From an uncultured Caulobacterales bacterium (GTDB lineage: Bacteria > Pseudomonadota > Alphaproteobacteria > Caulobacterales > Maricaulaceae): 35,900 nt of DNA. A program made the position numbers and the translations under genes. Below the pieces are notes generated by a model, which worked only from the letters and a program-made list of their open reading frames with translations, was not told the DNA's origin and searched no databases. Location of the stretch: the NCBI GenBank assembly GCA_937965735.1, contig CALCKU010000133.1:1-35900 (forward strand), read 5' to 3'. Below, piece after piece: positions 24,383 to 32,499 of this stretch; within the stretch, counting starts at the first letter, position 1, and every line of letters begins with the position of its first letter.

Positions 24383-25762
24383 CTAGTTACGGCTCTCAAC
24401 GTGACGGGCAACGATACCTGCCGATTGCTCCTCAAGGGTTCCCTGAACACCACGCGCCAATGACGCACAGAAGCTATGGAGAATAAGAAGAGGAATAGCC
24501 GCAATTAGACCTAACATTGTTGTGACAAGCGCTTCTGAAATACCACCCGCCATCAATTGTGGATCGCCAGTACCGTAGATCATCATCGCTTGGAAGGTTT
24601 TAATCATACCTGTAACCGTACCCAAAAGACCGAGGAGCGGTGCAATACCAGCGCCAAGCTTTAGGAAGTTTAGGCCAAATTCTAGCTTTGGAGACTCGCG
24701 TAGAATAGCTTCGTCAAGTTTGAGCTCGACAGTTTCAGCATCTTTATTCTTCGCTTCCTCATATGCCATCATGACACGACCCAAAGGATTTGACTTAGAC
24801 GCTTGAGCTTTACGCTTCTGTCCGCCAACGGCCGCAGAGGTCATCATCAACATCAAAATACGGAGCAAACCGAAAAGCGAACCAAAGAACGCCAAGAATA
24901 CGATAATCATACCAATCTTGCCGCCTTGAGCCACACGCTCACGCGCATCTGGAACGCGCTCAAATGATTTCAACAAACCACCCCGTGTCGGATCAATTGG
25001 CGCATAAACCAATCCACCGCCTGAGTTTGCAACATCTTTAGCCGCCGCATTAATAGCGCCACCTGGCTGACGAGGCAATTTAGATAAGGCAATACCGCCT
25101 TCTTCCGCAGGCGCTTGATAATCCAAGAAATTCCCACCGTCTTTTGTAAAGACAGCAAATGGCCCCACACGCACAACTTCTTGCGCGGCACCGTCATTCA
25201 CGTTTGCAACAGGCGCTGAGAACGTTGCGACTTGGCGCTGAGCCTTCATTTCTTGCAACATGGACTGCCAAATTGCATTCAGCTCATCCGTATTTGGAAG
25301 CGCCTTTGATTCTGCAACACGGCCAAGCACTTCTGAACGTGTAGGATATTGCGCTGAAATCAAAGAGCTATCGAGAATAGCTTTAAATTCACCCGCTTTT
25401 GAACGCGCCAAACCAAAGACTTCACCAAAATCGCCTTGAGCGGTTTTAAGTTGACCCTCAAGACTTTCAATCCGGCCTTGATTAGCATCAAATGTACTTT
25501 GCACGGAACGCGCTTTGCGCTCTAGCGCCGCAAGTTCGCCGCGGGCTTGTGACAAAAGCGCAGATTGCTGATCGCGGCGTTGACGGAATTCCGCCTCGCG
25601 CGCACGATTTTCTTGCTCTGTCTTCGCAGAGTCAGAACGCACCTTGTTCAACAATTCGCTAATTGAGTTAATCTGCGCGGATGCAGGGACTGCAGACATT
25701 AGTAATGTCGCCCCCATGACAACCGCAGTTGTTTTTGTAAATATTTTCATAGTCTTACTCAT
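24383..25762 (-). CDS. TtpC-like MotA/TolQ/ExbB protein with periplasmic coiled-coil N-terminus
   Basis: 459 aa. Signal peptide (cleavage after about Ala29, ASA|QI). A long coiled coil (about 35-120, 'ENRAREAEFRQRRDQQSALLSQARGELAALERKARSV') is followed by a periplasmic domain (about 120-270), then a helix (about 280-304) and a C-terminal TolQ/ExbB domain (about 355-450) with 'GAGIAPLLGLLGTVTGMIKTFQAMMIYGTGDPQLMAGGISEALVTTMLGLIAAIPLLI'. This architecture is that of TtpC, the fourth essential protein of Vibrio TonB2 systems. It probably stretches the energy link across the periplasm to the DUF3450 and TonB proteins. It lies 27 nt upstream of exbB and 18 nt downstream of a DUF3450 gene. Confidence 0.9.
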   Translation of the reverse strand: MSKTMKIFTKTTAVVMGATLLMSAVPASAQINSISELLNKVRSDSAKTEQENRAREAEFRQRRDQQSALLSQARGELAALERKARSVQSTFDANQGRIESLEGQLKTAQGDFGEVFGLARSKAGEFKAILDSSLISAQYPTRSEVLGRVAESKALPNTDELNAIWQSMLQEMKAQRQVATFSAPVANVNDGAAQEVVRVGPFAVFTKDGGNFLDYQAPAEEGGIALSKLPRQPGGAINAAAKDVANSGGGLVYAPIDPTRGGLLKSFERVPDARERVAQGGKIGMIIVFLAFFGSLFGLLRILMLMMTSAAVGGQKRKAQASKSNPLGRVMMAYEEAKNKDAETVELKLDEAILRESPKLEFGLNFLKLGAGIAPLLGLLGTVTGMIKTFQAMMIYGTGDPQLMAGGISEALVTTMLGLIAAIPLLILHSFCASLARGVQGTLEEQSAGIVARHVESRN

Positions 25763-25780
25763 TTTATATAAACCCTAACC

Positions 25781-26542
25781 CTATTGACCCGCAGAAATTG
25801 GCGCATAGACAATATCTGGAGCCGCTTCACCTTTGGCGACACGAATCGCTTTTCTGACGGATAAAGCTTGGCCACCATCGAGTTGTTCCCAAGATTTGCT
25901 CTCTATATTGTAACGTGCAACTTCACTTTCGTCTTTTGACATATAAACAAGTGCAACACGACCATACCGTAGAAAGTTGACAACATTACCAGGTTTCTCT
26001 GGATGCGCGCCTTCATAACTATCAAGACCTTGGCCGTAAGCCACTTCAATCTTAAACGCATTTAAAACCTGACGATATTGCTCAGCAGGCGACACATCTG
26101 GATCAGCCAATGTCTTATGCAAACGCTCAACACGCTCCAAACGCTCAGCGCGTCTGAAAGGCACGTCTTCCTTAATTGCATCTTCAATGGCAGCCGCCAT
26201 TTTCAACATCATTGGGACCATGCCCTGCTTAATCGATTCAACCGTATTCAACTGAGTATTCAAAGAGTCGATTTCACCCTTTTGAGACTGCAAATAAATA
26301 TCCTGTTGATCGACAAAAAGTGAAATATTATCTTTTTGCTGAAGCACAGCACGGTACTCACGCACCATTGAATCCGCTTCATCATCGAGCTTTGCCACCT
26401 GCGCTTGAGATGACGCACTGGCTGCGGTTGAGGCCTTTGCCGTACTGAGCGCGCTTTCAAGCTGCGCACTTGCGGGGGCTGCAAATGCAAGCCCCATAGC
26501 AGTGGCAAGCCATAAACGCTTTGCTATTGAAAAATTCGACAT
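25781..26542 (-). CDS. DUF3450 periplasmic coiled-coil protein (copy 2)
   Basis: 253 aa. Signal peptide cleaved after Ala26 (ASA|QL). A coiled-coil stretch (about 40-115) is followed by the DUF3450 core: 'GMVPMMLKMAAAIEDAIKEDVPFRRAERLERVERLHKTLADPDVSPAEQYRQVLNAFKIEVAYGQGLDSYEG', 'FLRYGRVALVYMSKDESEVARYN', 'LSVRKAIRVAKGEAAPDIVYAPI'. DUF3450 genes precede TtpC in TonB2-type clusters and probably bind its periplasmic part (inference). It shares the whole layout with the upstream copy, so the pair arose by duplication. GGAAGG precedes the ATG. Confidence 0.9.
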   Translation of the reverse strand: MSNFSIAKRLWLATAMGLAFAAPASAQLESALSTAKASTAASASSQAQVAKLDDEADSMVREYRAVLQQKDNISLFVDQQDIYLQSQKGEIDSLNTQLNTVESIKQGMVPMMLKMAAAIEDAIKEDVPFRRAERLERVERLHKTLADPDVSPAEQYRQVLNAFKIEVAYGQGLDSYEGAHPEKPGNVVNFLRYGRVALVYMSKDESEVARYNIESKSWEQLDGGQALSVRKAIRVAKGEAAPDIVYAPISAGQ

Positions 26543-26601
26543 TGTTTCCTTCCAAGTTAGTTTTCATTTTACTTTGCACGCAATTTTATCAAAAATCGCG
26601 G

Positions 26602-26644
26602 CGTATGGGCGACGGATTATTCCGTCAAATTTGCAACCCATACG
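26602..26644. promoter_or_regulatory. Nested intercistronic stem-loop between the two DUF3450 genes
   Basis: Outer stem CGTATGGG/CCCATACG (8 bp, perfect) encloses an inner hairpin GACGGA-TTAT-TCCGTC (6 bp, perfect). It lies in the 183-nt gap between the two DUF3450 genes. No long U-tract follows. It may set the expression ratio of the first gene against the rest of the operon, by partial termination or mRNA processing. A further 5-bp stem GACCG/CGGTC lies at 26698-26715. Confidence 0.55.
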
Positions 26645-26725
26645 GCCTGCAAAAACTCAAATCCATTCTACAAACACTTGCAGAAAAGACACATACCGAC
26701 CGAAACAACGCGGTCAGTCAAAACT

Positions 26726-27532
26726 TTAATTCGAAACGATCACGGGCGCAGACACCACACCTGGCGCAGATTCTCCCTTGGCAATACGAATGCCCCGGCG
26801 CACTTCTAGCGCCTTTGTCGCAGGAAGCGCATCCCACGCCCCTGTCTCACTATTATAACGAAGCGCTTCAGAACCATCCGCACCAATGTAAGCCAAAGAC
26901 AAACGACCATAGCGCAGATAAGTGCCATCAAAGATCATGTCTTTTAAATTTTCAAAAGTCGCACCCTCTTCAAAACGCTCTAACAGGTCATCCGTCAACG
27001 CACATTTTGATGACGCCAAATCTTCAGCACATGCCTTGCGGCGCACACCTGCCGCTGTCGGGCTATCGGCATCGTAAGCCTCAAGAGAGCGACCATAGCT
27101 AACTTCAATATCAAACATATTTAAAGCTTTACGCATTTTATCCGAAGGCCGCGCCGTCGCATCCGCGACCGTTTCCTTCAAAGAATCCAAACGCGTGTAA
27201 CGCTCACCTGCCTTAAACGGCAAATCTGTTTTGATATGGTCATCTAGGGCAACGACCATTTTATCGATCATAGCAGGGATTGCTAAATTCGTTTGCTCAA
27301 CCTGCGCAATTTGAGCGCTTAACGACTCCATCTCCGCCTCTTGAGTTGAAATATAAACAGATTGGCGATCCATCGTGATTTGCAAATTCGCAATCTCGTT
27401 TAAGATTGCCTTATACTGCGCCACATTCGCATCGTCGCTTTGCGCAAGCGCAGGTGCCGATAAGGCCACACACGCAACACCCGTAGCGATTACGCTTTTT
27501 AGACACAGATATGCTGAGTTAGAAACTTCCAC
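26726..27532 (-). CDS. DUF3450 periplasmic coiled-coil protein (copy 1)
   Basis: 268 aa. Signal peptide cleaved after Ala30 (ALA|QS). Same organisation as the next gene: coiled coil (about 40-85), 'LAIPAMIDKMVVALDDHIKTDLPFKAGERYTRLDSLKETVADATARPSDKMRKALNMFDIEVSYGRSLEAYD', 'YLRYGRLSLAYIGADGSEALRYN', 'LEVRRGIRIAKGESAPGVVSAPV'. It differs by an insertion of about 35 residues (AAGVRRKACAEDLASSKCALTDDLLERFEEG) with two cysteines that could form a disulfide. First gene of the TonB/ExbB cluster. The start is GTG at 27532, decided by GGAGG 6 nt upstream. The large plus-strand ORF at 26521-27102 is its shadow. Confidence 0.9.
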   Translation of the reverse strand: MEVSNSAYLCLKSVIATGVACVALSAPALAQSDDANVAQYKAILNEIANLQITMDRQSVYISTQEAEMESLSAQIAQVEQTNLAIPAMIDKMVVALDDHIKTDLPFKAGERYTRLDSLKETVADATARPSDKMRKALNMFDIEVSYGRSLEAYDADSPTAAGVRRKACAEDLASSKCALTDDLLERFEEGATFENLKDMIFDGTYLRYGRLSLAYIGADGSEALRYNSETGAWDALPATKALEVRRGIRIAKGESAPGVVSAPVIVSN

Positions 27533-27606
27533 TCACGTCCTCCAAATTTACCACACGTTTTAACGCGTATTATTCTTTATTGGACTTAGCCTACACCGCC
27601 CAAACA

Positions 27607-27623
27607 GGTTAATCAATCGTTAG
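27607..27623 (-). promoter_or_regulatory. Near-consensus CtrA-like box upstream of the TonB operon
   Basis: On the minus strand CTAA-CGATTGA-TTAACC is one mismatch from the CtrA consensus TTAA-N7-TTAACC. It lies about 75 nt upstream of the first gene of the operon. AT-rich DNA gives such matches by chance, so this is only a candidate. Confidence 0.25.
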
Positions 27624-27707
27624 GACAAGGGAATATTCAACTTTTTTCGATCAAAAATTATATTTTTTGGCCTAAGGTTAAATTATCGTAATAGATAGAA
27701 TAAGAAA

Positions 27708-27781
27708 TGGTTGGGGCGGCTGGATTCGAACCAACGATCACGGGATCAAAACCCGATGCCTTACCGCTTGGCTACGCCCCA
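27708..27781 (-). tRNA. tRNA-Gln (anticodon TTG)
   Basis: The reverse strand folds as a tRNA: acceptor TGGGGCG/CGCCCCA, D-arm GCC-AAGCGGTAA-GGC, anticodon arm CGGG-TTTTGAT-CCCG with TTG at positions 34-36, T-arm GTTGG-TTCGAAT-CCAGC, discriminator A and an encoded CCA (27708-27710). It resembles other alphaproteobacterial tRNA-Gln(TTG). The anticodon stem ends in a T-T mismatch. It decodes CAA (and CAG by wobble). No other tRNA is nearby. Confidence 0.95.
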
Positions 27782-28074
27782 TTGGAACATTTATGTCAAA
27801 CATTGAACATGTTTGAGCGCGCTATCTATCGCTAATATTTTGCAATTGCAACGGCTAATTCTTTCTAAGGAATTCTTTTCGGCGTTTTAAAAAAGACGGT
27901 TTGAATGCAAGAACACGTCAAGCTTTTACAAACAAACAAATTTTGCACACTTTACAACAGTGCCTAATCGCTGATTTTATCGTTTATCGAAAAATTTACT
28001 TTCTATACGCGTGAAAATAGCCATAATTGTCAAAACAGTTAGTCTGAACAATAGAAACACAAAAGGCTTTATAT
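27782..28074. other. Intergenic region upstream of tRNA-Gln and sppA
   Basis: 293 AT-rich nt holding the divergent promoters of tRNA-Gln and sppA; I cannot fix the elements. Small tandem or near-tandem repeats occur: TTTATCG x2 at 27976-27989, AATTCTTT at 27857 and 27871 (14 apart), and ACAA x3 at about 27928. No ORF of note. Confidence 0.5.
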
Positions 28075-29838
28075 ATGCGTCAGTTTTTCATTACGATTCT
28101 GGGTACAATTTTTGGCATTTTCATATTCTTTATTTTGCTCTTTATGGTATTTGCCGCGATCGGTACGGCCGCAAGCGTAAAAACAGCCCAAGATAGTGGA
28201 AACGATCAAGTCCTCTTTCTTGATCTTCGCGAAGCCGTGATTGACCATACAGGGTCAAAATCAATTTTCGGCCCACCCCCCGCCTCGACTGTCAATATTG
28301 TTCGCTCATTAAACCGCGCTAAAAGTGACGATCAGATAAAAGGGCTTTTCATTCGTGCCAATGAATTTGGCATGACACCCGCTACGGCTGAAGAAATTCG
28401 CCTAGGCCTGCTAGATTTTAAAGAAAGCGGGAAATTTGTGATTACCCATTCCCAAGGTTTCGAAGGCACATCGATTACGCCCTTTATGGCAATCTCTGCC
28501 TCTGATGAAATATGGCAACAAGGCACAACTGGATTTTCAATGGCTGGACTTCGCTCTGAAACAGGGTTTTACGGCGGTGTTTTTGAAAAATATGACGCCA
28601 AACCAGAGTTTGAGCAATTTTATGAATATAAGAATGCCGCAAATGTTTATACGCAAACCGATTATACCGACGCCCATAGAGAATCGACAACATCCCTCTT
28701 GAAATCGCTTTTTGATACAATGGTCAGTCAGATCGCAGAAGACCGCACACTATCCGTTCAGGCTGTGACCGATATTTTTGAAAGCGCACCACATTCCGCT
28801 GAAACCGCAAAGGAAGCTGGAATGATAGATGTTCTAGGGCATTATAATGCTGCACGTGAATATGCACGAAAAAAAGCCGGTGATGAAACGGTTAAATTTC
28901 TAAATATTATAGATTATACCCCTAAAGGCTATGTTAGCGGACCTGTAATCGCCTTTATAGGCGGGCAAGGCCCCGTTGTGACCGGTAAATCTTCGGATAA
29001 CAGCTCACCTTTTTCAAATTCCCTAACTATGGGCGGCGACAGTGTCGCAAAGGCGTTTGATAAGGCCATCAAAGACAAAAAGGTAGAAGCGATTATATTC
29101 CGCGTCAGCACGCCTGGTGGCTCACCCGCCGCATCAGACCAAATCCACGACGCCGTTGCCCGTGCTAAAGAGGCCGGTAAACCTGTCATTATAAGTATGG
29201 GGCAATACGCGGCATCGGGTGGCTATTACGTGGCGGCTAATGCGGATAAAATCGTCGCACTTCCAACAACAATTACAGGATCCATTGGAGTTTTAGGCGG
29301 TAAGATCGCTTTACAAGATACATTCGCGAAAGTGGGTTATAATGTTGAAGCGATTAATAAAGGCGGGGATTTCCTCGGCGCTTATTCTGCGGACGAACCG
29401 TTTACACAAGGGCAACGCGCGGCCTATCGCGGACAGTTGGAAGATATTTATGAAGACTTCACCAACCGTGTTTCCGAAGGTCGGAACATGCCGATTGAAC
29501 GTGTGAAAGAAATCGCCAAAGGACGGGTCTGGACAGGTGCGCAAGGTCGGGACATTGGCCTTGTTGACGAATTTGGCGGTATATTAAAAGCGATTGAAGT
29601 CGCAAAAGCGATCAAAGAGATTGATCCCGATAAAGAAATTTATCTGAAAACTTTCCCGCGGCCTAAAACACCTCAACAACAGATTGAGGAATTATTTGGT
29701 AGCACAGTGAAAACCAATAATGACTTGGCAAAACTTTCAAAAATTATGAACTTACCTGAAGTTCAAGCCGCGATAAACGCTCGAAATCATCTTGAAGCCC
29801 GACAAGAGCTGAAAGCAATTTTACCAAACATTCAGTAA
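28075..29838 (+). CDS. sppA: Signal peptide peptidase SppA, long (67K) type
   Basis: 587 aa with one N-terminal membrane anchor (about 5-32). Two tandem S49 domains as in the E. coli type: the N-terminal domain carries the general-base lysine, probably Lys186 in FYEYKNAANVY, and the C-terminal domain the nucleophile, probably Ser381 in MGQYAASGGYYVA, followed by 'ITGSIGVLGGK'. It degrades signal peptides left in the inner membrane and other small membrane peptides, active site facing the periplasm. AAAGG precedes the ATG by 8 nt. It appears to be a single-gene unit; the next gene starts 175 nt later. Confidence 0.94.
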   Translation: MRQFFITILGTIFGIFIFFILLFMVFAAIGTAASVKTAQDSGNDQVLFLDLREAVIDHTGSKSIFGPPPASTVNIVRSLNRAKSDDQIKGLFIRANEFGMTPATAEEIRLGLLDFKESGKFVITHSQGFEGTSITPFMAISASDEIWQQGTTGFSMAGLRSETGFYGGVFEKYDAKPEFEQFYEYKNAANVYTQTDYTDAHRESTTSLLKSLFDTMVSQIAEDRTLSVQAVTDIFESAPHSAETAKEAGMIDVLGHYNAAREYARKKAGDETVKFLNIIDYTPKGYVSGPVIAFIGGQGPVVTGKSSDNSSPFSNSLTMGGDSVAKAFDKAIKDKKVEAIIFRVSTPGGSPAASDQIHDAVARAKEAGKPVIISMGQYAASGGYYVAANADKIVALPTTITGSIGVLGGKIALQDTFAKVGYNVEAINKGGDFLGAYSADEPFTQGQRAAYRGQLEDIYEDFTNRVSEGRNMPIERVKEIAKGRVWTGAQGRDIGLVDEFGGILKAIEVAKAIKEIDPDKEIYLKTFPRPKTPQQQIEELFGSTVKTNNDLAKLSKIMNLPEVQAAINARNHLEARQELKAILPNIQ

Positions 29839-30013
29839 CTGAAACTCAATCAATAAAATTTGGCAAAAGGGGTTTTGTCAGCTGAAGTTAAGTCACGATA
29901 TAACGTTTTTTAATCCTGTTAGAAATGTTAATGTGTCTTTCATGGTGTCACGGCCCTCTGGTTTTGCTAAGCCCCTTTTATTATACCCCGTACTAATTTT
30001 ATGAGAGATAGAT

Positions 30014-30556
30014 ATGTCTAATCTAAAATCCCCTTTTATAATATTGACAGTCTTAACTGGCTGCACACTCATTCTTTTACACCCCAAGCTTAGTTTTGCA
30101 AAAGATTCAGGGCCACTTCTAGATATTTATACCTGTGCAAAGATCAGTGAAGACGCCAAAAGACTGGCCTGTTTTGATGAAAAAATTGCCGTGTTAAAAG
30201 TTAAGGATGACAAAAAAGAATTTGTCGCCATAGACGCCGAAGCCGTTCAAGAACTAAAACGTGAATCATTTGGCTTCTCCCTTCCGTCTCTCCCTAAGCT
30301 CGCCTTACCCAGCCTCTCTAAAGACAAAAGAGAAAACCTTGAGGTCAAAATAACGAAAATGGTTAAGCGCAATCGACGTTATATTTTCACAATGGAAAAC
30401 GGGCAAGTTTGGGAACAAACCTCAGGCGACATTCGTTATATACCAAAAGGGGATCTCATTGCGACCATTAAGCCCAAATCCATGGGTAGTTTTATGTTAA
30501 GTGCATCGAATGGCAAAAATAAGATGCCAAGTATTCGGGTTAGACGCATTCAGTAA
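30014..30556 (+). CDS. Small exported protein, unknown function
   Basis: 180 aa. The N-terminus is hydrophobic with a probable signal-peptidase I site near SFA|KD (about residue 29). An LTGC lipobox-like string occurs at 14-17, but the hydrophobic run continues after it, so a lipoprotein is less likely. The motif 'CAKISEDAKRLACFDEKIA' near the mature N-terminus is a frequent element of alphaproteobacterial envelope proteins, with two cysteines that could form a disulfide. Then a hydrophilic linker with 'SLPSLPKLALPSLSK' and a C-terminal strand-rich region (about 110-180: 'VKITKMVKRNRRYIFTMENGQVWEQTSGDIRYIPKGD'), which looks like a small beta-barrel or SH3/OB-like fold. I do not recognise the family. 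GAGAG precedes the ATG. Confidence 0.7.
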   Translation: MSNLKSPFIILTVLTGCTLILLHPKLSFAKDSGPLLDIYTCAKISEDAKRLACFDEKIAVLKVKDDKKEFVAIDAEAVQELKRESFGFSLPSLPKLALPSLSKDKRENLEVKITKMVKRNRRYIFTMENGQVWEQTSGDIRYIPKGDLIATIKPKSMGSFMLSASNGKNKMPSIRVRRIQ

Positions 30557-30664
30557 GGCAATATTGCAAGAACACCGCGCCCCATATCTAGGGCTGAACC
30601 CGTGCATGAATGTCACTAAAGTCAAACCTCGAATTTAAACAAGCGCCCCACACAAGAGCCCCCT

Positions 30665-31573
30665 ATGACTATCCCCTTTGTCAGAGATTTTGAATTTGAT
30701 TACGGTGTCTGTACGCAGCTCAGCCCGAAGATACAGCGTGTTATTGCCAATAATCCCGGCCCTTTTACAGATACGGGAACGGGCGTTTATATTATCGGCG
30801 ATAAAAATGTCGCCGTGCTTGATCCTGGCCCCACGACAGACGCACATATGGACGCTGTGCACAAGGCCCTAGAAGGTCGAACGGTTACGCATGTTTTTGT
30901 AACCCACCACCATATTGACCACTCACCTTTTGCTGCGCCGCTCGCCAAGGCTCATGGTTGTAAAGTCTACGGATTTGGCCAGCAAAGCCAATCGCCCGAA
31001 GGCGGAGACGTCCGCCTAGAAGCGGGAGACGATCTTAGTTTTACGCCCGACATTGAAATTCGGGACGGCTATATACAAAAAGGCGATGGGTGGACTTTGG
31101 AGGCGATACACACACCCGGACATACATCTAATCATTTATGTTACGCTTTGCTGGAAGAAAACACATTATTTAGCGGTGACCATATTATGGGGTGGTCAAC
31201 CAGTGTCGTTAGTCCACCAGACGGGCATATGGGCGATTATCTAAACAGTTTAAATCGTGTGCTCGAGCGCGACTTTGACCGTATCTGGCCGACCCATGGC
31301 CCGTCTATTGATGCTGTGCAAACCTTTGTTCAAGCCTATATTGATCACCGAAAGACACGAGAGCAACAAATTTTAGCGTGTATCGCCAAAGGCATTACAC
31401 AAATCTCGGATATTTTACCCATTATATATGCAGATATTGATAAGCGCCTTTACCCAGCCGCCGCACATAGCGTTTTAGCCCATCTCATCCATATGGAAGA
31501 AACGGGCCGCGTAAAACGTTTTAGCCAAGAAAACGAAAGTGGGCTTAAAGCGAAATACGTCTTAGCCCCTTAA
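30665..31573 (+). CDS. MBL-fold metallo-hydrolase (LACTB2-like)
   Basis: 302 aa, cytosolic. Metal ligands of the metallo-beta-lactamase fold are visible: THHHIDH (His81, His83, Asp85, His86), HTPGHT, SGDH and the late WPTHGP histidine. The C-terminus (about 225-300) is a winged-helix-like region (YPAAAHSVLAHLIHMEETGRVKRF), as in LACTB2-like/RNase Z-related hydrolases. Probably a hydrolase of thioester, phosphodiester or RNA-type substrates; the substrate cannot be read from sequence. Start context AGAGCCCCCT before the ATG is a weak ribosome-binding site. Confidence 0.9.
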   Translation: MTIPFVRDFEFDYGVCTQLSPKIQRVIANNPGPFTDTGTGVYIIGDKNVAVLDPGPTTDAHMDAVHKALEGRTVTHVFVTHHHIDHSPFAAPLAKAHGCKVYGFGQQSQSPEGGDVRLEAGDDLSFTPDIEIRDGYIQKGDGWTLEAIHTPGHTSNHLCYALLEENTLFSGDHIMGWSTSVVSPPDGHMGDYLNSLNRVLERDFDRIWPTHGPSIDAVQTFVQAYIDHRKTREQQILACIAKGITQISDILPIIYADIDKRLYPAAAHSVLAHLIHMEETGRVKRFSQENESGLKAKYVLAP

Positions 31574-31587
31574 GGTTTTGCTCTTAG

Positions 31588-31621
31588 CTGTTTCACCTAT
31601 GGCCTGTTTCACCTATGGCCT
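31588..31621. repeat. 16-nt perfect tandem duplication
   Basis: TGTTTCACCTATGGCC occurs twice head-to-tail (31589-31604, 31605-31620), with one more matching base on each side. It lies between the stop of the MBL gene and the stop of the DUF1499 gene. It has no terminator shape; recent slippage duplication is likely. Confidence 0.95.
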
Positions 31622-31651
31622 ATTGCGCTGATGGTTTGAGCGTTTAGCGCC

Positions 31652-32419
31652 CTAGAGCTTAGCCATAAATTTACGAATACGCGCCGCATTTTTACCCAGA
31701 TCAGATTGGCCGACACGGCTAACAGAGCGGATATTTAAAACCGCACCCTTCCCGTCTGTAATGACGATAACAATATCATCTTTAAAACCAAACCAAAATG
31801 TCGTGTCTGTGGCTTCAATGCGTTTCGCATTTGAATCAGCCAAACGAATGTCCCAACCCATCGCCTTAGAAGCCGATAAGGCTTTTTCATATAATGCACT
31901 GGGCGTTATATCGTCTTTCTCATACGCTATGACATCGGGATAAGCCTTGGCTTGCGCCTCAGCGATCGGCGCCTTACTAACAGGATCCGTTTTAGAGGCG
32001 TAATCAAGGCTATTCACGCCTTCGGTTGCGGCCCGTTCAGCCAAGATTTCGCCTGTAAAGCTTGGCGGTGTTGTAAGGTTTGTAGAAATATCGTGAATAA
32101 AAGGCAGTGAACGCGCTTTTTTACTCACAGATTTTGCATAGCCCATGCCCATAACAGGGAAAGCCATGGCAAAGACAGCCACCCAGATCCCGCGGCGCGG
32201 CTTAAGCGCGAGCGCTAAGATCAGCGATAAAACACCAAGGCCAAACAAGAGCATGAGTAATTTGGGCCCGATTTCGCGTGTAAGTTTACCAAAGGCAAAG
32301 GTCCAATCCCAAAGACCAAAACGCGCCCCAAGCGCCGAAACCGCAAAGAATAGAGGCACAAGAATAATCAAGGCCATAGCCAATTTAAGGAGAATAGATC
32401 TGAATTTTAACATAAGCAT
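31652..32419 (-). CDS. DUF1499 membrane protein
   Basis: 255 aa. Three membrane helices in the first approximately 100 residues (KLAMALIILVPLFFAVSALGARF; LLMLLFGLGVLSLILALAL; GIWVAVFAMAFPVMGMGY) precede the DUF1499 domain (about 110-255), recognised by 'FIHDISTNLTTPPSF...RAATEGVNSLDY', 'AMGWDIRLADSNAKRIEATDTTFWFGFKDDIVIVI' and 'IRSVSRVGQSDLGKNAARIRKFM'. DUF1499 is widespread in alphaproteobacteria; no activity is established that I know of. The first ATG is taken, with a second two codons later. Convergent with the MBL gene. Confidence 0.88.
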   Translation of the reverse strand: MLMLKFRSILLKLAMALIILVPLFFAVSALGARFGLWDWTFAFGKLTREIGPKLLMLLFGLGVLSLILALALKPRRGIWVAVFAMAFPVMGMGYAKSVSKKARSLPFIHDISTNLTTPPSFTGEILAERAATEGVNSLDYASKTDPVSKAPIAEAQAKAYPDVIAYEKDDITPSALYEKALSASKAMGWDIRLADSNAKRIEATDTTFWFGFKDDIVIVITDGKGAVLNIRSVSRVGQSDLGKNAARIRKFMAKL

Positions 32420-32429
32420 TACTTTATCT

Positions 32430-32485
32430 AGGGTCAGTATTTAAGGTCGGCAATTACAGGTCGGCATATAGAGTCGACTGGGCAA
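32430..32485. repeat. Degenerate 14-nt tandem repeat
   Basis: AGGTCGGCAATTAC and AGGTCGGCATATAG are adjacent at 32444-32471. Weaker units on both sides (AGGGTCAGTATTTA; AGTCGACTGGGCAA) keep the 14-nt phase. It lies directly upstream of the DUF1499 gene start, so it is in that gene's promoter region. Confidence 0.55.
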
Positions 32486-32499
32486 TAATTTAATTATGT

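Noticed and set aside
26521-27102. 193-aa plus-strand ORF
   Set aside because: It lies opposite the DUF3450 gene, which has a signal peptide, a family pattern and a GGAGG ribosome-binding site. The plus-strand product is low-complexity His/Pro/Gln and has no start signal.
29862-29879. Terminator after sppA (GGCAAAAGGGGTTTTGTC)
   Set aside because: The stem is mostly A-T with a G-T pair and no T-tract follows.
30055-30070. Lipobox (LTGC) in the exported 180-aa protein
   Set aside because: The hydrophobic core continues beyond the cysteine to a better signal-peptidase I site at SFA|KD.
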